From Margaritispora aquatica (taxonomy: Eukaryota > Ascomycota > Leotiomycetes > Helotiales > Discinellaceae), in contig VJWN01000007.1 of assembly GCA_007644065.1 (NCBI GenBank), positions 1,736,001 through 1,800,000 on the forward strand: a stretch of 64,000 nucleotides of DNA. The letters run 5' to 3'. How positions within the stretch are numbered: the first letter of the stretch is position 1; every line of letters starts with the position of its first letter. Position numbers and translations under genes: made by a program. Below are positions 48,538-61,710 of the stretch, in pieces. The notes beneath the pieces were generated by a model. It was not told where the DNA came from. It saw only the letters and a program-made list of their open reading frames with translations, and searched no databases.

Positions 48538-50510
48538 ATGGAGATCACCAGATTTGTCGTCTCTGGTCGGGAGAAGGCAAAACTCTATGGAGACTACGCC
48601 ACCTATAGAACTCAATTGTCGAATCGAATACACAATTTGCGATCGAAGCTTGGAGTCGCAACGAAACCCCGCGCAAAATATACTACGAAAGCTCCCATAA
48701 CAGCAGAAGATATTGCACGCAGTCATGAGTGAGTGCTTGTCTATTCGCAGATAGATTTCATTAGTTCTTCATGCTGACAAAAATAAGATTCATCAATTTA
48801 CTCCTTCTTACAACAGAGCGAGCATGGGCGCATGCTATGTCTATGCGAGAGATACATTCTGCAGACAAAAAGGGCATTACGGGTTCAACGCGGTCACACA
48901 TCATTTCGAGACTCAATAAGGCATCCGGATATGCTCAGCACCTGTTCGAAATCCTGGCTCACGACGACGCAGCAGGTGCCAACATCAACGATGTCCTCGA
49001 AGCACGCGCATATGTGGCATCACTAATAGGAGCCAAGGAGTTTGAGAAGCAGAGCTGGGAGGCTTGTGTGAAGAGTTATTCTGAGGCTAGAATCATATAC
49101 AGCGCTTTGGCTACCTCTACGAAAAGTGACATGTTCAAAGATCTGTTGTCAGATCCAGTGGACCCGAGTATACGTTATGGAGCCTACCAGATGAGACTAC
49201 CTCGAACTGTGGCCATACCGATCATTGCGAGAAAATACTTCCCCAGATCGGACGCTGCTTTGGTATCCCAAGTTCAAAAACTGGATCCAGATGTTCTGAG
49301 TGATCAGCCAACAAGGACAAAAACCGAGACCGCCGATGCTGGTTCAATACCCAAAACAATCACATGGAGGTCAAGGACAGTAGACTTGGAGGACGCCGCA
49401 ATAGCAACAGCTCTCGCTTCAGTCAATGCTGCTGAAAAGAAGCTGTCCGAAACACTGGCAGCCGTCACTGCTTCTCAAGCCGCCGAAAAAGCTTCAGCAT
49501 ATGATGAAATTCTGATTGCAAGTCAAGATGCTGTAGATGCTACTAAGCATGCAATCGATGAGCTAGTCGGAGAGGGTGTAGGACAAGGTGATAAGCGTAT
49601 GCAAAGTCTTCAGATTACCCGCACAGCTGTCAGCTATGATATGGTCAGCTGGCGGATAGGTCGAAACCGTGTATTGGTAGGTGAGATGGATGGAGCTTCA
49701 GCAGAGACGCCTGCGTTAAAGCAGAGCAAGAAGAAGAAGAGCGCACAACTAGTGAAGGAAGAAGGGTCAGGACGAAAGCTAGCTCATCTCCGTGAGAAAG
49801 CCGTCTTATATGATGCTATTCTCCAAAGTTTGGATTCGATTAAAGAACTTCCTGGAGTCGCAGCCGATTCCACATTCTTGGAAGAGATAGACGCTAAATA
49901 CGGATACTTCACAGCTCTCAAGTATGTATATTTTGTATTCGCCTTCGAATACCTGCTGACTAATGACCTCAGGTGTCTAACAATCGCTCGCTCCCACGCC
50001 CTCCTCTCAAACTCTAAGAACGCACTCGCTCTTCTTGCCCGCGCCTCGGAAAAGTGTAATGGCGCACATAGCCACCTCACCGCCGTCATGGAAACCTCCA
50101 CATCCTCGCCCCCAAACATCGCTATATTCCCCTCCGAAGCTGCCTATCTCAAGTCCCTCCTCGACGGAGAAGTCCAACACTACCGAGCCTTAGTCGAACT
50201 CAGCAACCTCGGCGAAGCGAGCCAAAAAGCCAACGCAGGAAGTACGACCCAGCCATTGATCGAGAAGCTATCAGAGTACCCACTCAAGCCTGTAGTCCTG
50301 GAGAACCTAGTGACGTATCCCCCGAAGTTGGAACCTGTACCTGTGAAGCCATTATTCTTTGATGTGGCGTGGAACTACATCGAGTATCCAGGCCGAGAGA
50401 TCCCAGAGAAGAGCGTGGAGAGCAAGGAAAGCAAGACCCCTGTCTCGTCAGGCACTGCTGCAGAGCAAACTGCACAGCAAAAGCGGGGATGGTTTGGATT
50501 CGGTCGGTGA
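48538..50510 (+). CDS. srp68: Signal recognition particle subunit SRP68
   Basis: Binds 7SL RNA with SRP72 in the cytosolic signal recognition particle. Exons 48538-48728, 48788-49921 and 49973-50510 give 620 residues. The N-terminal RNA-binding part shows YGDYATYRTQLSNRIHNLR and, across the first splice, FINLLLLTTERAWAHAMSM, the typical SRP68 signature. The rest is helical, with a Lys-rich loop KQSKKKKSAQL near 385 and a C-terminal SRP72-binding segment ending in GWFGFGR. The second intron (49922-49972, GTATGT...CTCAG) is 51 nt, a multiple of three and free of stops, so retention would insert 17 residues without a frameshift; removing it joins ALK to CLTIARSHAL, the better family match. The gene is divergent from the PPR gene. 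Confidence 0.93.
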
Positions 50511-51207
50511 TCTGAAAATTAAAAAAAAAAGGTTCCCTGGTCCCGGTATGTGGATGTGGTCATGTGCATATTCGTAGTAAATAGCCGTGCATGTACTTCG
50601 ACCCGGCAGATTGAGTGCCTACATGTGTAGTAGCTACAAGTCAGATAGATAACCAGCCAGCCAAATGGCATGAATTCATGAATTCATGAACAAGAAATCA
50701 CGAGCAGAATACAAACAATCGTGGCAAAGTAATGATGTATCCAAGTCAAACTCTATGCAAAAATAATGAAATCAACGTGTGAGATGCAGATATAGGAGAT
50801 AAATCGGACACATAACCTACGTGCTAAACCCTAAGGTAAGAAAGATAGGATGACCAAGAAGAAGTCACAAGCAGGATAGGGCAAAGACATTCATGGTAAT
50901 AAAGGTATATGGTAGTAATAGTGATGATGTATTTTCATAATGTCGTTTCAACGCGTAACGTACAAATAGATATATATCCCAAGCCATGCGCAGATTGCAC
51001 ATCCAGAACGCCCATATGTAAATCTCTCGCTGTCTCGCTCGCTTGCTCTCTCGCTCTGGCTCTCATCAAAAATCCAGTACAAATCGCAAAGCGCTGCAAA
51101 GCGCACAAGCAAAGAAACACCTCTCGAGCTCGCCTATGTACAACCATCAAGCCACCAAACTACTAATCCTAAACCGCCGATGGAGAAAAAGTACGATAAA
51201 TATGTAT
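50511..51207. other. Convergent 3' intergenic region
   Basis: About 700 nt between convergent srp68 and niaD, with 3' UTRs and AT-rich sequence. A TGAATTCATGAATTCATGAA direct repeat lies near 50670-50690. No gene was seen. Confidence 0.55.
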
Positions 51208-53969
51208 CTAGAAGAACAGCAAATCCTCATCCTTCCAGCCCATGCCATTCAACAGGCCATGGACGCTCTTCTCCAACGCCTCGGGTCCACAGATGAGGAC
51301 CAAATCCTCGCCCTTGCCCTCACCAGCATACATGCCCACCTCGCGTTCCAGCATCTCCTTGCCGACGCGGCCTCTCTCGCCTGCCCAGTCATCGTTCGCC
51401 TTGGACAGGGTGTACAGCAGGCGACACCTATCGCGGCTGCCAGCGACCAGGGCATCGATCTCATCTTTGCACAGGATATCCTCTTCGAGACGGTTGCCAT
51501 CCAGCACCAAGCAGTGCGTTGGGTCTTCCTTATCCTGCAGCACGGAGCGCAGGACCTGGAAGATGGGCGTGATGCCGCTGCCTCCACAGATCATGATGAA
51601 GCGCTTCACGAAGCGAGACTTGCCGTGGATGGTGCAGTTTCCGTCGCCGAGATACTCGAAGTGACCTGTTGGGCCCTTAAAGTCGACCATGGAGCCGATG
51701 GGGGTTGCCTCGAGGGCTGTGGTCATCTTGCCGCCTGGTGTGGAGGCGCTGGCGAAGTAGACTTTGATGAGGATGTCGAGTGTGCCCTGGGCGTGGCCTT
51801 CAGACATGGGCGTGTAGGATCTGATGATTGCTTCTTGGGTCTTGGGATCCCGCAGACGCATCATCAAGTGCTTGCCGACGGGGAGACCAATCGCTTGAGT
51901 GGCGTGGTCGAGCGTGAAGCTGAAGATGCGTGTATCTGCTGAAATGATCTTCTTAGCCGAGAGCACGGCTTTCGACCAGGTCTTGGTTTGCAGGAAGATA
52001 TCGCGCTTGACATTCTCGACGGGCTCGGTGTCAGCATCGGCGAGGATAGCACGAGAAGCTTCGTCCAGAGACCCGATGTGGTAGTCTTGCATCATCAGTT
52101 TGGCAGTTTCGGAGTCTGGTTCTTTGTTAGTTCAGTGTGAGAGGACATGTTACAGAAAGGAGACATACGGATTGCCATGAATTCCTCAGTGGCATCTTGG
52201 CCTGCAGCACCGATGATCGATGTTGCGCCTCCAGGATGCCCTTCGAGGAAAGGTCGTCCATCGTACACCTCGCCTGCAACGACAAACCACGGGTTGTCGT
52301 CTCCATCATGCTTTCTTAACTCATCGATCGTGATGTTGCGATCCAACCCATCCTTAGTCATCTTGATCTCCTTCGCGGGCTCAACAGCCACCGCTTCCTC
52401 CTCTCCTGCCACACTCTCGCCCCAGAATCCATTGGAGAGGTTTCCACCCCTGGCTTTGACCTTCTCCATCCATCCTCCTGGCATGAGAGCAGGCTGGGTA
52501 GGGTGATCGAATCGCAGGTAGTCGCCTTCCTTGGTAATGGCAACACGATACCATGGGTTGTTCATCATTCCCAGGACACTCCAGTACATATCACGTGGCT
52601 GGACATTCATGCTCTCGTCCATCGCTCGGACCATGACATCTCCAGCTACCGCGAGATCAGACACAGGCAAATCAATATCCCAGAAGCACCACGCAAAGCA
52701 GGTCTCTCTCCATCCCATATCCAGCTTACCACCGAACAGCATCTCGTCTTCGGCTGCCTCCCGGTAGTCATCCTCGTGGTATCTGATGTTCGCTAAAGCC
52801 CAGGATTTGCCCTTGTCGAGAGTGACTTCGACGCGAGTGACCCGACGTCCACCACCTCCGTAGGCGTACCCTCGTACCTTGTACGTCTTTGGTCCACCGA
52901 CGAGGCATAGTTGCTCGTCATGTGCTGGGTAGGCTGTTGCACTGTTGGTGCTCAGGTCGTAGATGGCGTATCGCTCATCAGTCCACCAGGATGGATCCTC
53001 GGCACCCATCTCAGGCGTAACCATGGTAGGAAGGACTCTGTTGTCGTAGATGTGGTACCAGTTATCACTTGGTGCGGCTGTGACGATGAGTCTCTTGAGC
53101 CATTTCACACTTCGGCCTCCAATCTGGCCGGGGATAACCACTCGCAACGGCTTGCCGTGATCTGGTGTAAGAGTCTCACCGTTCATCTTGTGAGCCAACA
53201 TGATGCCCCTATTTGGGTCCATTGCCCAGTTCAACTTGATACTCGTTCCATAATAACCATTGGGTAGTTTGTCGGCTCCTTCCATGCACATGTACTTTGC
53301 TCCTCGAAGCGGGACGGCCCTCTTGAGCAGCTCGCTTATTGCGACACCGGTCCACAACGCTGTCGACACACCAGCGGCTCCCCACGAGAATCCCTTCGAC
53401 TTTCTTACTTGATTCTGCTCCTTTCTGCGGTTACCTGCACAGACCAATGTAATTGGTACTGTGATTTGTTCGTACTCAGCAATGAGTTGCTTGAGAGACA
53501 ACCTTATTGGATGCTTGACCAATCCTTCAATCGAAAACTCCCAGTCCGGCATCGATGCATCGTCAACTTGTGGGACTGCTCCATGATTTCGGACATAGAA
53601 AAGTTCGGGTGATGTGAGGAAGCCCTCGTCATACAGGGCGCTGAGTGGTGCTTCGACATTGAAAGGATGAATACCGGTCAACCTGATCAGTCTTGGATCT
53701 CGAGGCACATGGTTATCTGGAGTCTTTAAATCCTCTGGGAGAATCTGTGTGGGCGAGTTGGAGGGAGGTGGTAATGTGAAGCGTGTTTCGGGTGCTAAAC
53801 TTGTCCTTCTCGAAGTATTTTGTGATGAAGTATCTGATCCCTCATGAACGTTATATTCGGATTTTGGTGGAGTGGGTGGGAACTGGAGAGATACTGAGGA
53901 CATATCTCTCACAGCCTTCTTCGACATGGACCCCGATGGGGCTGAAACGGGACTGAAAGTCGTCGACAT
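51208..53969 (-). CDS. niaD: Assimilatory nitrate reductase
   Basis: Reduces nitrate to nitrite with NAD(P)H in the cytosol, the first step of nitrate assimilation. Exons 53969-52169 and 52115-51208 give 902 residues. In order: a disordered N-terminus, the molybdopterin domain with LVCAGNRRKEQ (Cys177 is the expected Mo ligand), the dimerisation domain with GYAYGGGGRRVTRVEV, cytochrome b5 (about 545-620) with HPGG (heme His578), then FAD (RSYTPMS) and NAD(P) (CGGSGITP, ICGPEAL) domains. The intron (52116-52168, GTATGT...ACCAG) splits the codon for the second heme ligand, His601 in AIHSETAK; the nearer AAAG acceptor keeps phase but would put Gln there, so ACCAG is preferred. Upstream lie a NirA-type site and GATA sites, fitting nitrate induction and nitrogen repression by an AreA-type factor. 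Confidence 0.97.
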
Positions 53970-54516
53970 GGTTTGTGATATGGAGATTACTGTGATACTG
54001 GTGGCTTCAAGGATGCCTATGTGTGGTGTAGGTTGTAGGCAGGGTTTAAGAGTGGTGTATGTGGTAGATGAATGATGTTCTTATCAAAGAAGCCTCAATG
54101 AGTGGAGAGTGAGTTGTGAATGAAATGAAGAAGATGCAGCATCGACTTGTATTTTACAGCAAGAAGAAAGAGCGCATGTCTGAGATGGAGGGGGAAGAGA
54201 GGAGAGGAAAGAAGAAATGCGTGGAGAAGCACAAGGAGGAGATGGACACCGTCATGGCTCTTACTCTACTCTACCAATAATGAGAAGGATGTTTACTACT
54301 ACGACGAGTACAACGAGCTAAGCTTGGCCTATGGACCTAGGACCAGGATACGGGATATGGGAGACGGATAAATGGTGACGATTAACTGCGCGGAAGACGA
54401 GTCCGCAGCTTTTGAGTAAAAAGTCAAGCCGATCTGGTGGGTTTGGAGAGAGTACTGGGGGTATCAAACGATTGCCGTGCAGGATGTGGGATGCTTGATG
54501 GTTGCTATGAAGCCAC

Positions 54517-54524
54517 CTCCGCGG
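54517..54524 (+). promoter_or_regulatory. NirA-type site upstream of niaD
   Basis: CTCCGCGG matches the CTCCGHGG consensus of the nitrate-specific activator NirA/Nit4 of Aspergillus and Neurospora. It lies about 548 nt upstream of the niaD ATG. Binding is inferred. Confidence 0.6.
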
Positions 54525-54645
54525 ATCTCCATAGCCAACATGACGGCCAAGGCTCATGTTGATGGGAAAAATCGGCGAGTAAGACGAAAACCTTTATTCC
54601 TTGTACGGGAAGAGGTTTCAATGCTAGACGCGAGGTGGATTTTCC

Positions 54646-54651
54646 TTATCT
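54646..54651 (-). promoter_or_regulatory. GATA site (AreA/Nit2 type) upstream of niaD
   Basis: AGATAA on the minus strand, matching HGATAR, about 680 nt upstream of the niaD ATG and 120 nt from the NirA-type site. A second AGATAA lies at 54798-54803 and a TGATAA at 54081-54086. Such sites occur by chance, but three flanking a NirA-type site support the nitrogen-control reading. Confidence 0.5.
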
Positions 54652-56838
54652 GCTCCAAGCATACATTTTGTTCCTCATGATTGGATGAAATGTTGGTTTG
54701 TCGTTGACGAGAACACAGCTTCTCCGGTGCACCAGTCGTCAAACGGCTCAAAGCCTTTCAAACTGTTTAGCGCGTCCAAACTCTAACCCGAAGCGGCTTA
54801 TCTACGGCCACTGAAACTCATCGCAAAAGAAAATATGAGAAAGACGCCGATCAGCTTGATTAGGACTTGAGAAGATCTTTGGCCCTGCCATCGTACTCGA
54901 GGCTTTCCGACTCCAAGGAAATGTACATGGGGTTTGGTATCCAAGAAGGGTATTTCCTCGTATATTCAAAGTGCGTCTCAAATATCTTTAGACGTCAGGT
55001 GACAAAGCAGGCGCTGAGGTGTGATATATTCCAATATGTGCTCCACCAGGATTGCCCTGGTATTCTTTGCATATTCATGATTGAATCCAATTACCCCAGA
55101 TAGATCAGATTTACCAGCGGAGATGCATGAGCTGACATTTACCTTTGCATGCATGTAATGCTGGTCCGCAGGAACAACAGAGGAAGCGGTGATGGACATA
55201 AAAAGCTTTCTTGTCGGCTAAGTCGCACGAGTAAAACTTCAGATTTCGTTCTCCGAGCTTGAGACTCCCATGGTGGCTTCGCCATATACATAGGCTTTTG
55301 CTATCCCTCCGATTCCTCCTCATTCTCCTTCGTCGCCCTGTCGTATCTCAAAATGCCACATGTACAAGCCTGCTCCATAGCTGGAAGAATATCTCCAGAT
55401 TCATACTTAGCCGACAAAAATTTTCTTCCTATATAGAGGTCAAACTAAGGCTTGTGTGGATCATGCTAGATGACATCCAGTACTGCAAAGCGAAGCTACA
55501 CCTCCACTCACAGCTCCATACTCAGCTATACTGCCATCTTAATGGTGTTGCTAGACCGGGTCAGCCTACGAGGAGAAAGGATCATATATCACCACCACCA
55601 CCACCATACCTTGTGCATATGAAAGTGGTGTAGCTTGGAGGAAGCATACGGAGTACAGGAGCTGTGAGGCAGCCATCTGAAGCTGACTTTCCCCCACATC
55701 GTCATAATAACATACCAGCTGTCGCCACCCATCAGATAGCGCGAACTGCCAAATGATGAAGCGTCCCGTGTGCCCATTGAAACATTGTCGTATGCCCCCA
55801 ACCCCTTCTCTGGGGATCTGCGTGGAAGAAGATACACATTTTAAATTTCGACCTCGGATTTGAGGCCAAGAATCCCTTCAAGGATCATCTGCTTTTGCAG
55901 CATAACGTGTATTGTAGGAGATATTCGAAAGTAGGACAAGTAGCCATGGACGCATGGCAATTGCGTACTCATTCAGCTAATTTCGACGGATAGTTCATAA
56001 GAGGCCATCTCAAAAGGTCAAGACTCCTGAAGAATATTTCCACAACGTCGCATCAAATGTATCCAGAGAAAGACAATAATAACCTGTGAAAGGAATGAAA
56101 CCTATGGGTTTTGATTGTTGTAGAGGAAGCTGGCGTTGGTGAAAAAAGAAGCTGTACAACAAGTGCACACATTCGATGACGGGTCTTCTCAAAGATCAGT
56201 TTCATGCGCAAAATAGGACTTGAAACCATACATGAAAGTGCTTTTAGAGATTCATCAGAGATGTTCATTGGAGGCTCTGTAATTCTCAGCTGGTGAGGCT
56301 GGAAGTGATCTCTCTTGAATGTGCCGAGGTGGCTTTGAGGCTCCAAAAGTGGCGTCGTATGTTACCAAATGCGAACTTCGCAAGAACTTATACAGACCAA
56401 AAGGACAAAGATATCACCTATACAATCCTGAATAAATTCGGTGAACTATGCGTTGGGTTTGAGGGCCTGATTGAGTTTGGGTTGGTGATTCAGGGTAGCT
56501 GCCAATGATCAGTTCACAGATCGCACGGCTCAAACAAGGCTGAGAAAGAGGGACCAACCACCGACCACCGATGCTTGCTTTCTGTATAATCCATAATTGA
56601 CATCAGCATTCACCAAACTTTTGGGACCGGATTCTTTCGCCAATTCTCTCTGATCTCGAGCGCGATTCAGCAGATCTATCTGTTCTACAAACGCTGATTC
56701 AGATGCATTTAACTGCTTCGATCAAGTCAACTTTCCACTGGTCATTTATGTTCCCTTAGAAGTTACGAATGTGGGGGCACAAGGTCGCAACATACAATTA
56801 TCTACACAACCACCTTTTCGGGGTTGACATAGATCCTT

Positions 56839-59800
56839 ATGGATCGCAAGAGAAAGCGTAAGTATTAGATTGGTCGCATTTCTTCTGTGATGCCTGCTAA
56901 CTTTTTCGTGAAGGCGAGCTGCGCGAATTGAACAACCGTGCTTGGGATGGAGAGAAAGGTCGGTCGAATTCACGTCGATTGGAGTGATCTTACACTGATA
57001 TCGACATGTAGGAATCTACGAGGTTAATAAGTCTCTTGACTCCTCATTGAAGAAGAATACGGCTTTTATCAAACGACTTCGAACCGCTGTTTCGTCCGCC
57101 ACCCTTAGTACCTTCTTGCAAGAAATTCGCACCCTCAGCCTACACAAGTACTTGTCCGAGATTATATCCGCCTGCTATGAAGGACTCTGCAAGTTGAAGT
57201 CGCCTGGTGAGGTGGAAGCAGGGGTAGAAATAGTCAGCGCACTGCACCAAAGATTCGGTCCTGCAGAGTTCACAGAATTCCTGGGTTGGCTTGTAGGCAA
57301 GGGATTAGCCACTCCAGAGAAGTCCATGTTGAAGACGCTAGCCCCAGATGTCAAGGAAAGGGAAGAGAAAGAACGCATCATCCGCCAAAGAGTGCTGCTG
57401 AGAGTTGTTACGGAACTATGGCTGGTGGGAGTACTGAGGACACTGGATGATGTCAGTCGCCCAGATGATGCCTCACGTGGCAAGGAATCATTATCGCTAG
57501 GCCCTGCCAAAAATACTGATGTGAAATCAAAGCTGGGACTAGGAGGTAAAGGAGGTGGTGCTGAGCCATTTCCACTGGAGGTCCTTAAGGATCTGCTAGG
57601 ACACGATAGGGAGCATGCAAATTTACCCCTGCTGGTCATTTTCGTCAAGGCTTTTGGCTGGGATATACTTGGTGTCAAGGAAGCGGGATCGGATGGGCGG
57701 AAGATAGTCGAGGAAGATGGTACAACTATTAACGGTGTTGTCGACGATGATGATGACTCTGAAGGACCTTCACCGGTTGAGTTCACTACTGAAGACACCC
57801 CTCTTGCCTCACCAGAACTTCAAGACCGATTTCGGAATATTCTCACCAGGTACTTTGAGGATGTAAAGACACATGTTCTCCGCGACCAGAAAGCCATCAG
57901 TAAACAAGCTCGTAAGGATGCCGAGGCTTATGTCAAGTCCGGCCAGGTCTTTGAAGATAGGCAGTCTAATTATGAGAAAGCCCTCAAAGCACAAGAGCGT
58001 TTGGTAGCGAATGCACAAATTCTGTCTGATGCTCTAGGGTCAGAAATGCCGGATCTCAAGGACTCCGAGGATAATTCTGGCGCAGGTAACGGAGGAATTG
58101 GCTTAGTCAAGACTGGAGAATATCTACGAGGCGAAGGTGAAGGAGCAGGAATCTGGGAAGATGAAGATGAACGACGGTTCTATGAAAATCTTGTGGATCT
58201 AAAAGGCAAGGTTCCTGGAATGCTACTCGAAGATGGCAAAAAGAAGAAGGTGGATACCGACGAGCAGGTTGGAAAGAAGATTGAACCGACCGATGTTCCA
58301 GCTTCCGAGCCTACAAGTACCAAGGAGGAGGATCAATCCACCGCTATTGCCAACAAGACCATTGGAGCTCAGGTCGATGCACTTCTTGCACGTCTACCAG
58401 ATTTGACCAGCAAGGACTTGATTGATCAAGCAGCCGTTGACTTCTGTTTTCTCAATTCGAAGGCATCTCGCAATAGGCTGATTAAGGCTGTTCAAGAAAT
58501 CCCTAAAGGGCGAAGCGATCTCCTTCCATCGTACTCTCGACTTGTGGCTACACTTGGCAAATATATGCCAGATGTTACGAAAGGTCTTGTCGATCACCTT
58601 GACCAAGAATTCCGTAGCCTTCAACGCCGAAAGGAGAAAGAATTCTTGGGTCAGGCTCGTCTTGGAAACATCAGATATCTTGCTGAGTTGACTAAGTTCG
58701 GGGTTGTCCCTGAGCATGTTATTTTCCATTGTTTGAAGGTCAGCTTGGACGATTTCTCCCGCATGAACATCGAAATCATATGCAATTTGCTCGAGAATTG
58801 CGGTCGTTATCTCCTTCGAAATCCGGAGACATCCCCTCGAATGTCATCGTTCCTTGAGACGTTGAAGCGTAAAAAGTCGGTGCAACATATTGGACAGCAA
58901 GAACGTATGCTCATTGAGAATGCCGTATACTATGTTGATCCCCCAGTGAGACCAGCTATCCAACAGAAGGAACGCACCCCGGTCGATTTATTCATTCGGA
59001 AGCTTGTTTACTTAGACATGAACAACAAATCCTACAACAAAGTTCTCAGACAAATCCGAAGACTTCATTGGGAGGAGACTGAAGTTGTCGCTATTTTAGA
59101 AAATGTTTTCTCGAAGCCTGGCAAGGTCAAGTATGGGAACATTTACCTACTTGCAGTCATGTTAAGCGCACTACTTCGATACCATCAAGAGTTCGCCATG
59201 TCCGTTATTGACAATCTTGTGGAATCGATCATATTAGGACTCGAGCAAAACGACTTCAAGTACAACCAGCGTCGTATAGCTGAGGTGAAGTATCTGGGGG
59301 AGTTGTACAATTATCGCATGGTTGATTATCCAGTCATTTTTGATGTTCTCTACAAAATTATGACATTTGGTCATGGTGAGTTGTCAAAGTGGGTGAAATA
59401 ATATACCAAAAATGCTAACCAAGAACCACAGGCGGACCTCCCGTGCCTGGCAGGTTGAACCAGTTTGACATGCCTGACGATTTCTTTCGTATCCGTCTCG
59501 CCGCGACACTCCTTGAGACCTGTGGTATTTTCTTCAATAGAAACCAGTCTGGCAAGAAGCTTGATTACTTTCTATCTTTTCTTCAGGCAAGCGCCCTGTT
59601 CATTCCATTAATCATAAAGACGACTGCTAATGAACTATCAGTATTACATCTACACAAAGGATCCACTTCCAATGGACATTGAATTTATCATCCAGGATGT
59701 CTTTGCGCTGACAAGACCTCAGTGGAAGCTTGCTTCCAATCTGGAGGAAGCGAGCCGTGCTTTTCAGCTCGCCATTGCTCAGAATGCCAAGGTATCAGGA

Positions 59801-60819
59801 CTTGACAAAGTTGTTGAGCCTGAAGATCAAGACAGCGACAATGGGTCCGATGATGAGAATGACAATGAAGCGGATGTTAATCTTGCCGATGGCGACGAAG
59901 AATCAGAATCAGAAGAAGATATTGAGCTTGAAACTAATGGTGATATTCTACTCTCCGAAAGCGTATCTGATTCTGAGGAAGAGGCTATCGTTGTCACTCG
60001 CCAGGAGGAGGAGATTGATCCAGAAGACGAAGCAGACTTCGAGCGTGAGTATGCAAAGATGATGGCTGAAAGTTTAGAATCGCGAAAGCACGAACGCAAA
60101 TCCACCTTTGATGTTCCACTGCCAATGCGACGCAAGGATGTGACCAGTGTCAATGAGTCCTGGCCTGAGGATTCTCCCAACCCCAATCCAACCCCACCGG
60201 GTACAATGGCCTTTTCACTTCTTACGAAGCGTGGCAATCGTCAACAGGTATATTTCATCGTTTCTCTTCTACTTTATTCGCTAATTCTGGCCGTTAGACA
60301 CGCACTGTTGCTTTGCCTTCAGACTCAACTTTTGCAGTTGCAATGAAGACTCAACAAGCTGCTGAGCGAGAAGAGCAACAGAGGATCAAGAACCTTGTCC
60401 TCAATTACGACCTTCGTGATGGCGAAGAGCAAGATGGTATTACACCATGGACCCCAATTCCAAACTCCAATATTCACAAAAAGAAAGCAGGTTTCGAAAA
60501 GGTTGCTCCCTTGGGTCAAGCACGACTTGATAAGTCTGGCAACCTTCGACCTATTCAACGCAACAGAAAACTTCAACTTAGTGATGTCGATTGGTATGAT
60601 AAACGAACCCCTTCTCATGTCGAAAAAAACAATTCCGTACCTACCAAGCTTAAGTTGGAGAATACCTCTTCCATTTTTTCCTCCGGTCCGCATTCAGTGG
60701 AGTCCGGCTCCATTACTCCTAGATCTGGTGTGAGATCTGGTGGCAGGCTCACTCGGAAAGAGATCCTTCGAGAGCACTCTGCTCGCAATGCTGCCGCAGT
60801 AATTAATGGAAAGAAGTAG
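56839..60819 (+). CDS. upf2: UPF2, nonsense-mediated mRNA decay factor
   Basis: Bridges Upf1 and Upf3 in nonsense-mediated decay. Exons 56839-56857, 56914-56958, 57012-59375, 59432-59586, 59642-60247 and 60298-60819 give 1236 residues. Three MIF4G domains are seen: one from about 35, interrupted by a Gly/Asp-rich insert near 230, a second at about 470-620 (DFCFLNSKASRNRLIKAV), and a third at about 675-870 (DLFIRKLVYLDMN, LETCGIFF, YFLSFLQ-YYIYTK). An acidic region (about 920-985) and a conserved Upf1-binding tail follow. Exon 1 is only 19 nt (MDRKRK), and exons 1-2 are lost in any single-frame reading. The fourth intron (59587-59641) has a GC donor (CAG|GCAAGC...ATCAG), the only join that keeps the third MIF4G domain. 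All other introns are canonical and 50-56 nt. Confidence 0.95.
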
Positions 60820-61710
60820 TTTGCATATACCCTCCGCGATTCGCGATTTGGCAAATGCAGACTAGAACCCCTGTTCATTTTATCATCAATGTTATGTATT
60901 ATCCACAGAAAACGAGTGCTAACGATCTCCCTACCAATTGGTGGGGGTTTAGGACATGATTAGATCTTTTTGCACGATCACCACGAAGACTTGGGTCTCG
61001 TGGTCATCTGAAAGCCTACCTACCTATTACTTCTTCATCGATGTAGAATCACGAGAAACGAACATCGAATCGCGACATGACACTCATCATCTTCGGCTTG
61101 ACAATGGAGACCATGGTTGATCATTTCAAGTCAGGATGCACTTCAAAATTATGACGTGGAGAATTTTCACACGCATGACGATTGACTGGCGGACGGACGA
61201 TGTGATGTGTGATGGACGACATTCAGTCAACGAACGAAGTCTGGAATCGAGACATGGAAACTGAAATTGGACTTGGAATTGGACTTGGGCTTGTTGAGGA
61301 TGTGCTGCTTAGGTGGTGATAGGAGTGTGAGGGGTGTGACCTGTCCCTGTGGTTGTGGTTGTGGCTTGGGGAGGGTGTACTTAGTGCGCGATGCTATTTT
61401 GCTCTTCTTACGGGGAGCGTGGAAACAGAAACAGATACACAGCTTATGCAAGTTGGCGGATTGGTGAAAGGGCAGAGCTACATAACTGCTTGCTTACATA
61501 CATACGTACAATAACAATAAGAGGATGTTTTCTTTCCCAATGTTTCATGCTTTGCGTAATTGTGTTTGTTTATACTGAGCCGTGTTTTGTGATAATTTCT
61601 GGTAACTAGGTGAGAAAGTAAGTCAGTAAGCGACAGATCAGTCAGACCTAGACTGAACCGTACATCACAGGGGTATACAATCGCTGCCGTTACCTGTTAT
61701 TGTATCTCAT

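Larger units (their letters stand above)
53970..56838. other. niaD/upf2 divergent intergenic region
   Basis: About 2.9 kb with the niaD promoter on the left and the upf2 promoter on the right. It contains the NirA-type and GATA sites and a (CAC)n stretch near 55590-55606. Frames such as 55259-55633 have no domain and show biased composition only. No second nitrate-assimilation gene is present. Confidence 0.55.

Noticed and set aside
55259..55633. 124-codon frame in the niaD/upf2 intergenic region
   Set aside because: Leu/Arg/His-rich with no domain; no promoter or splice support.
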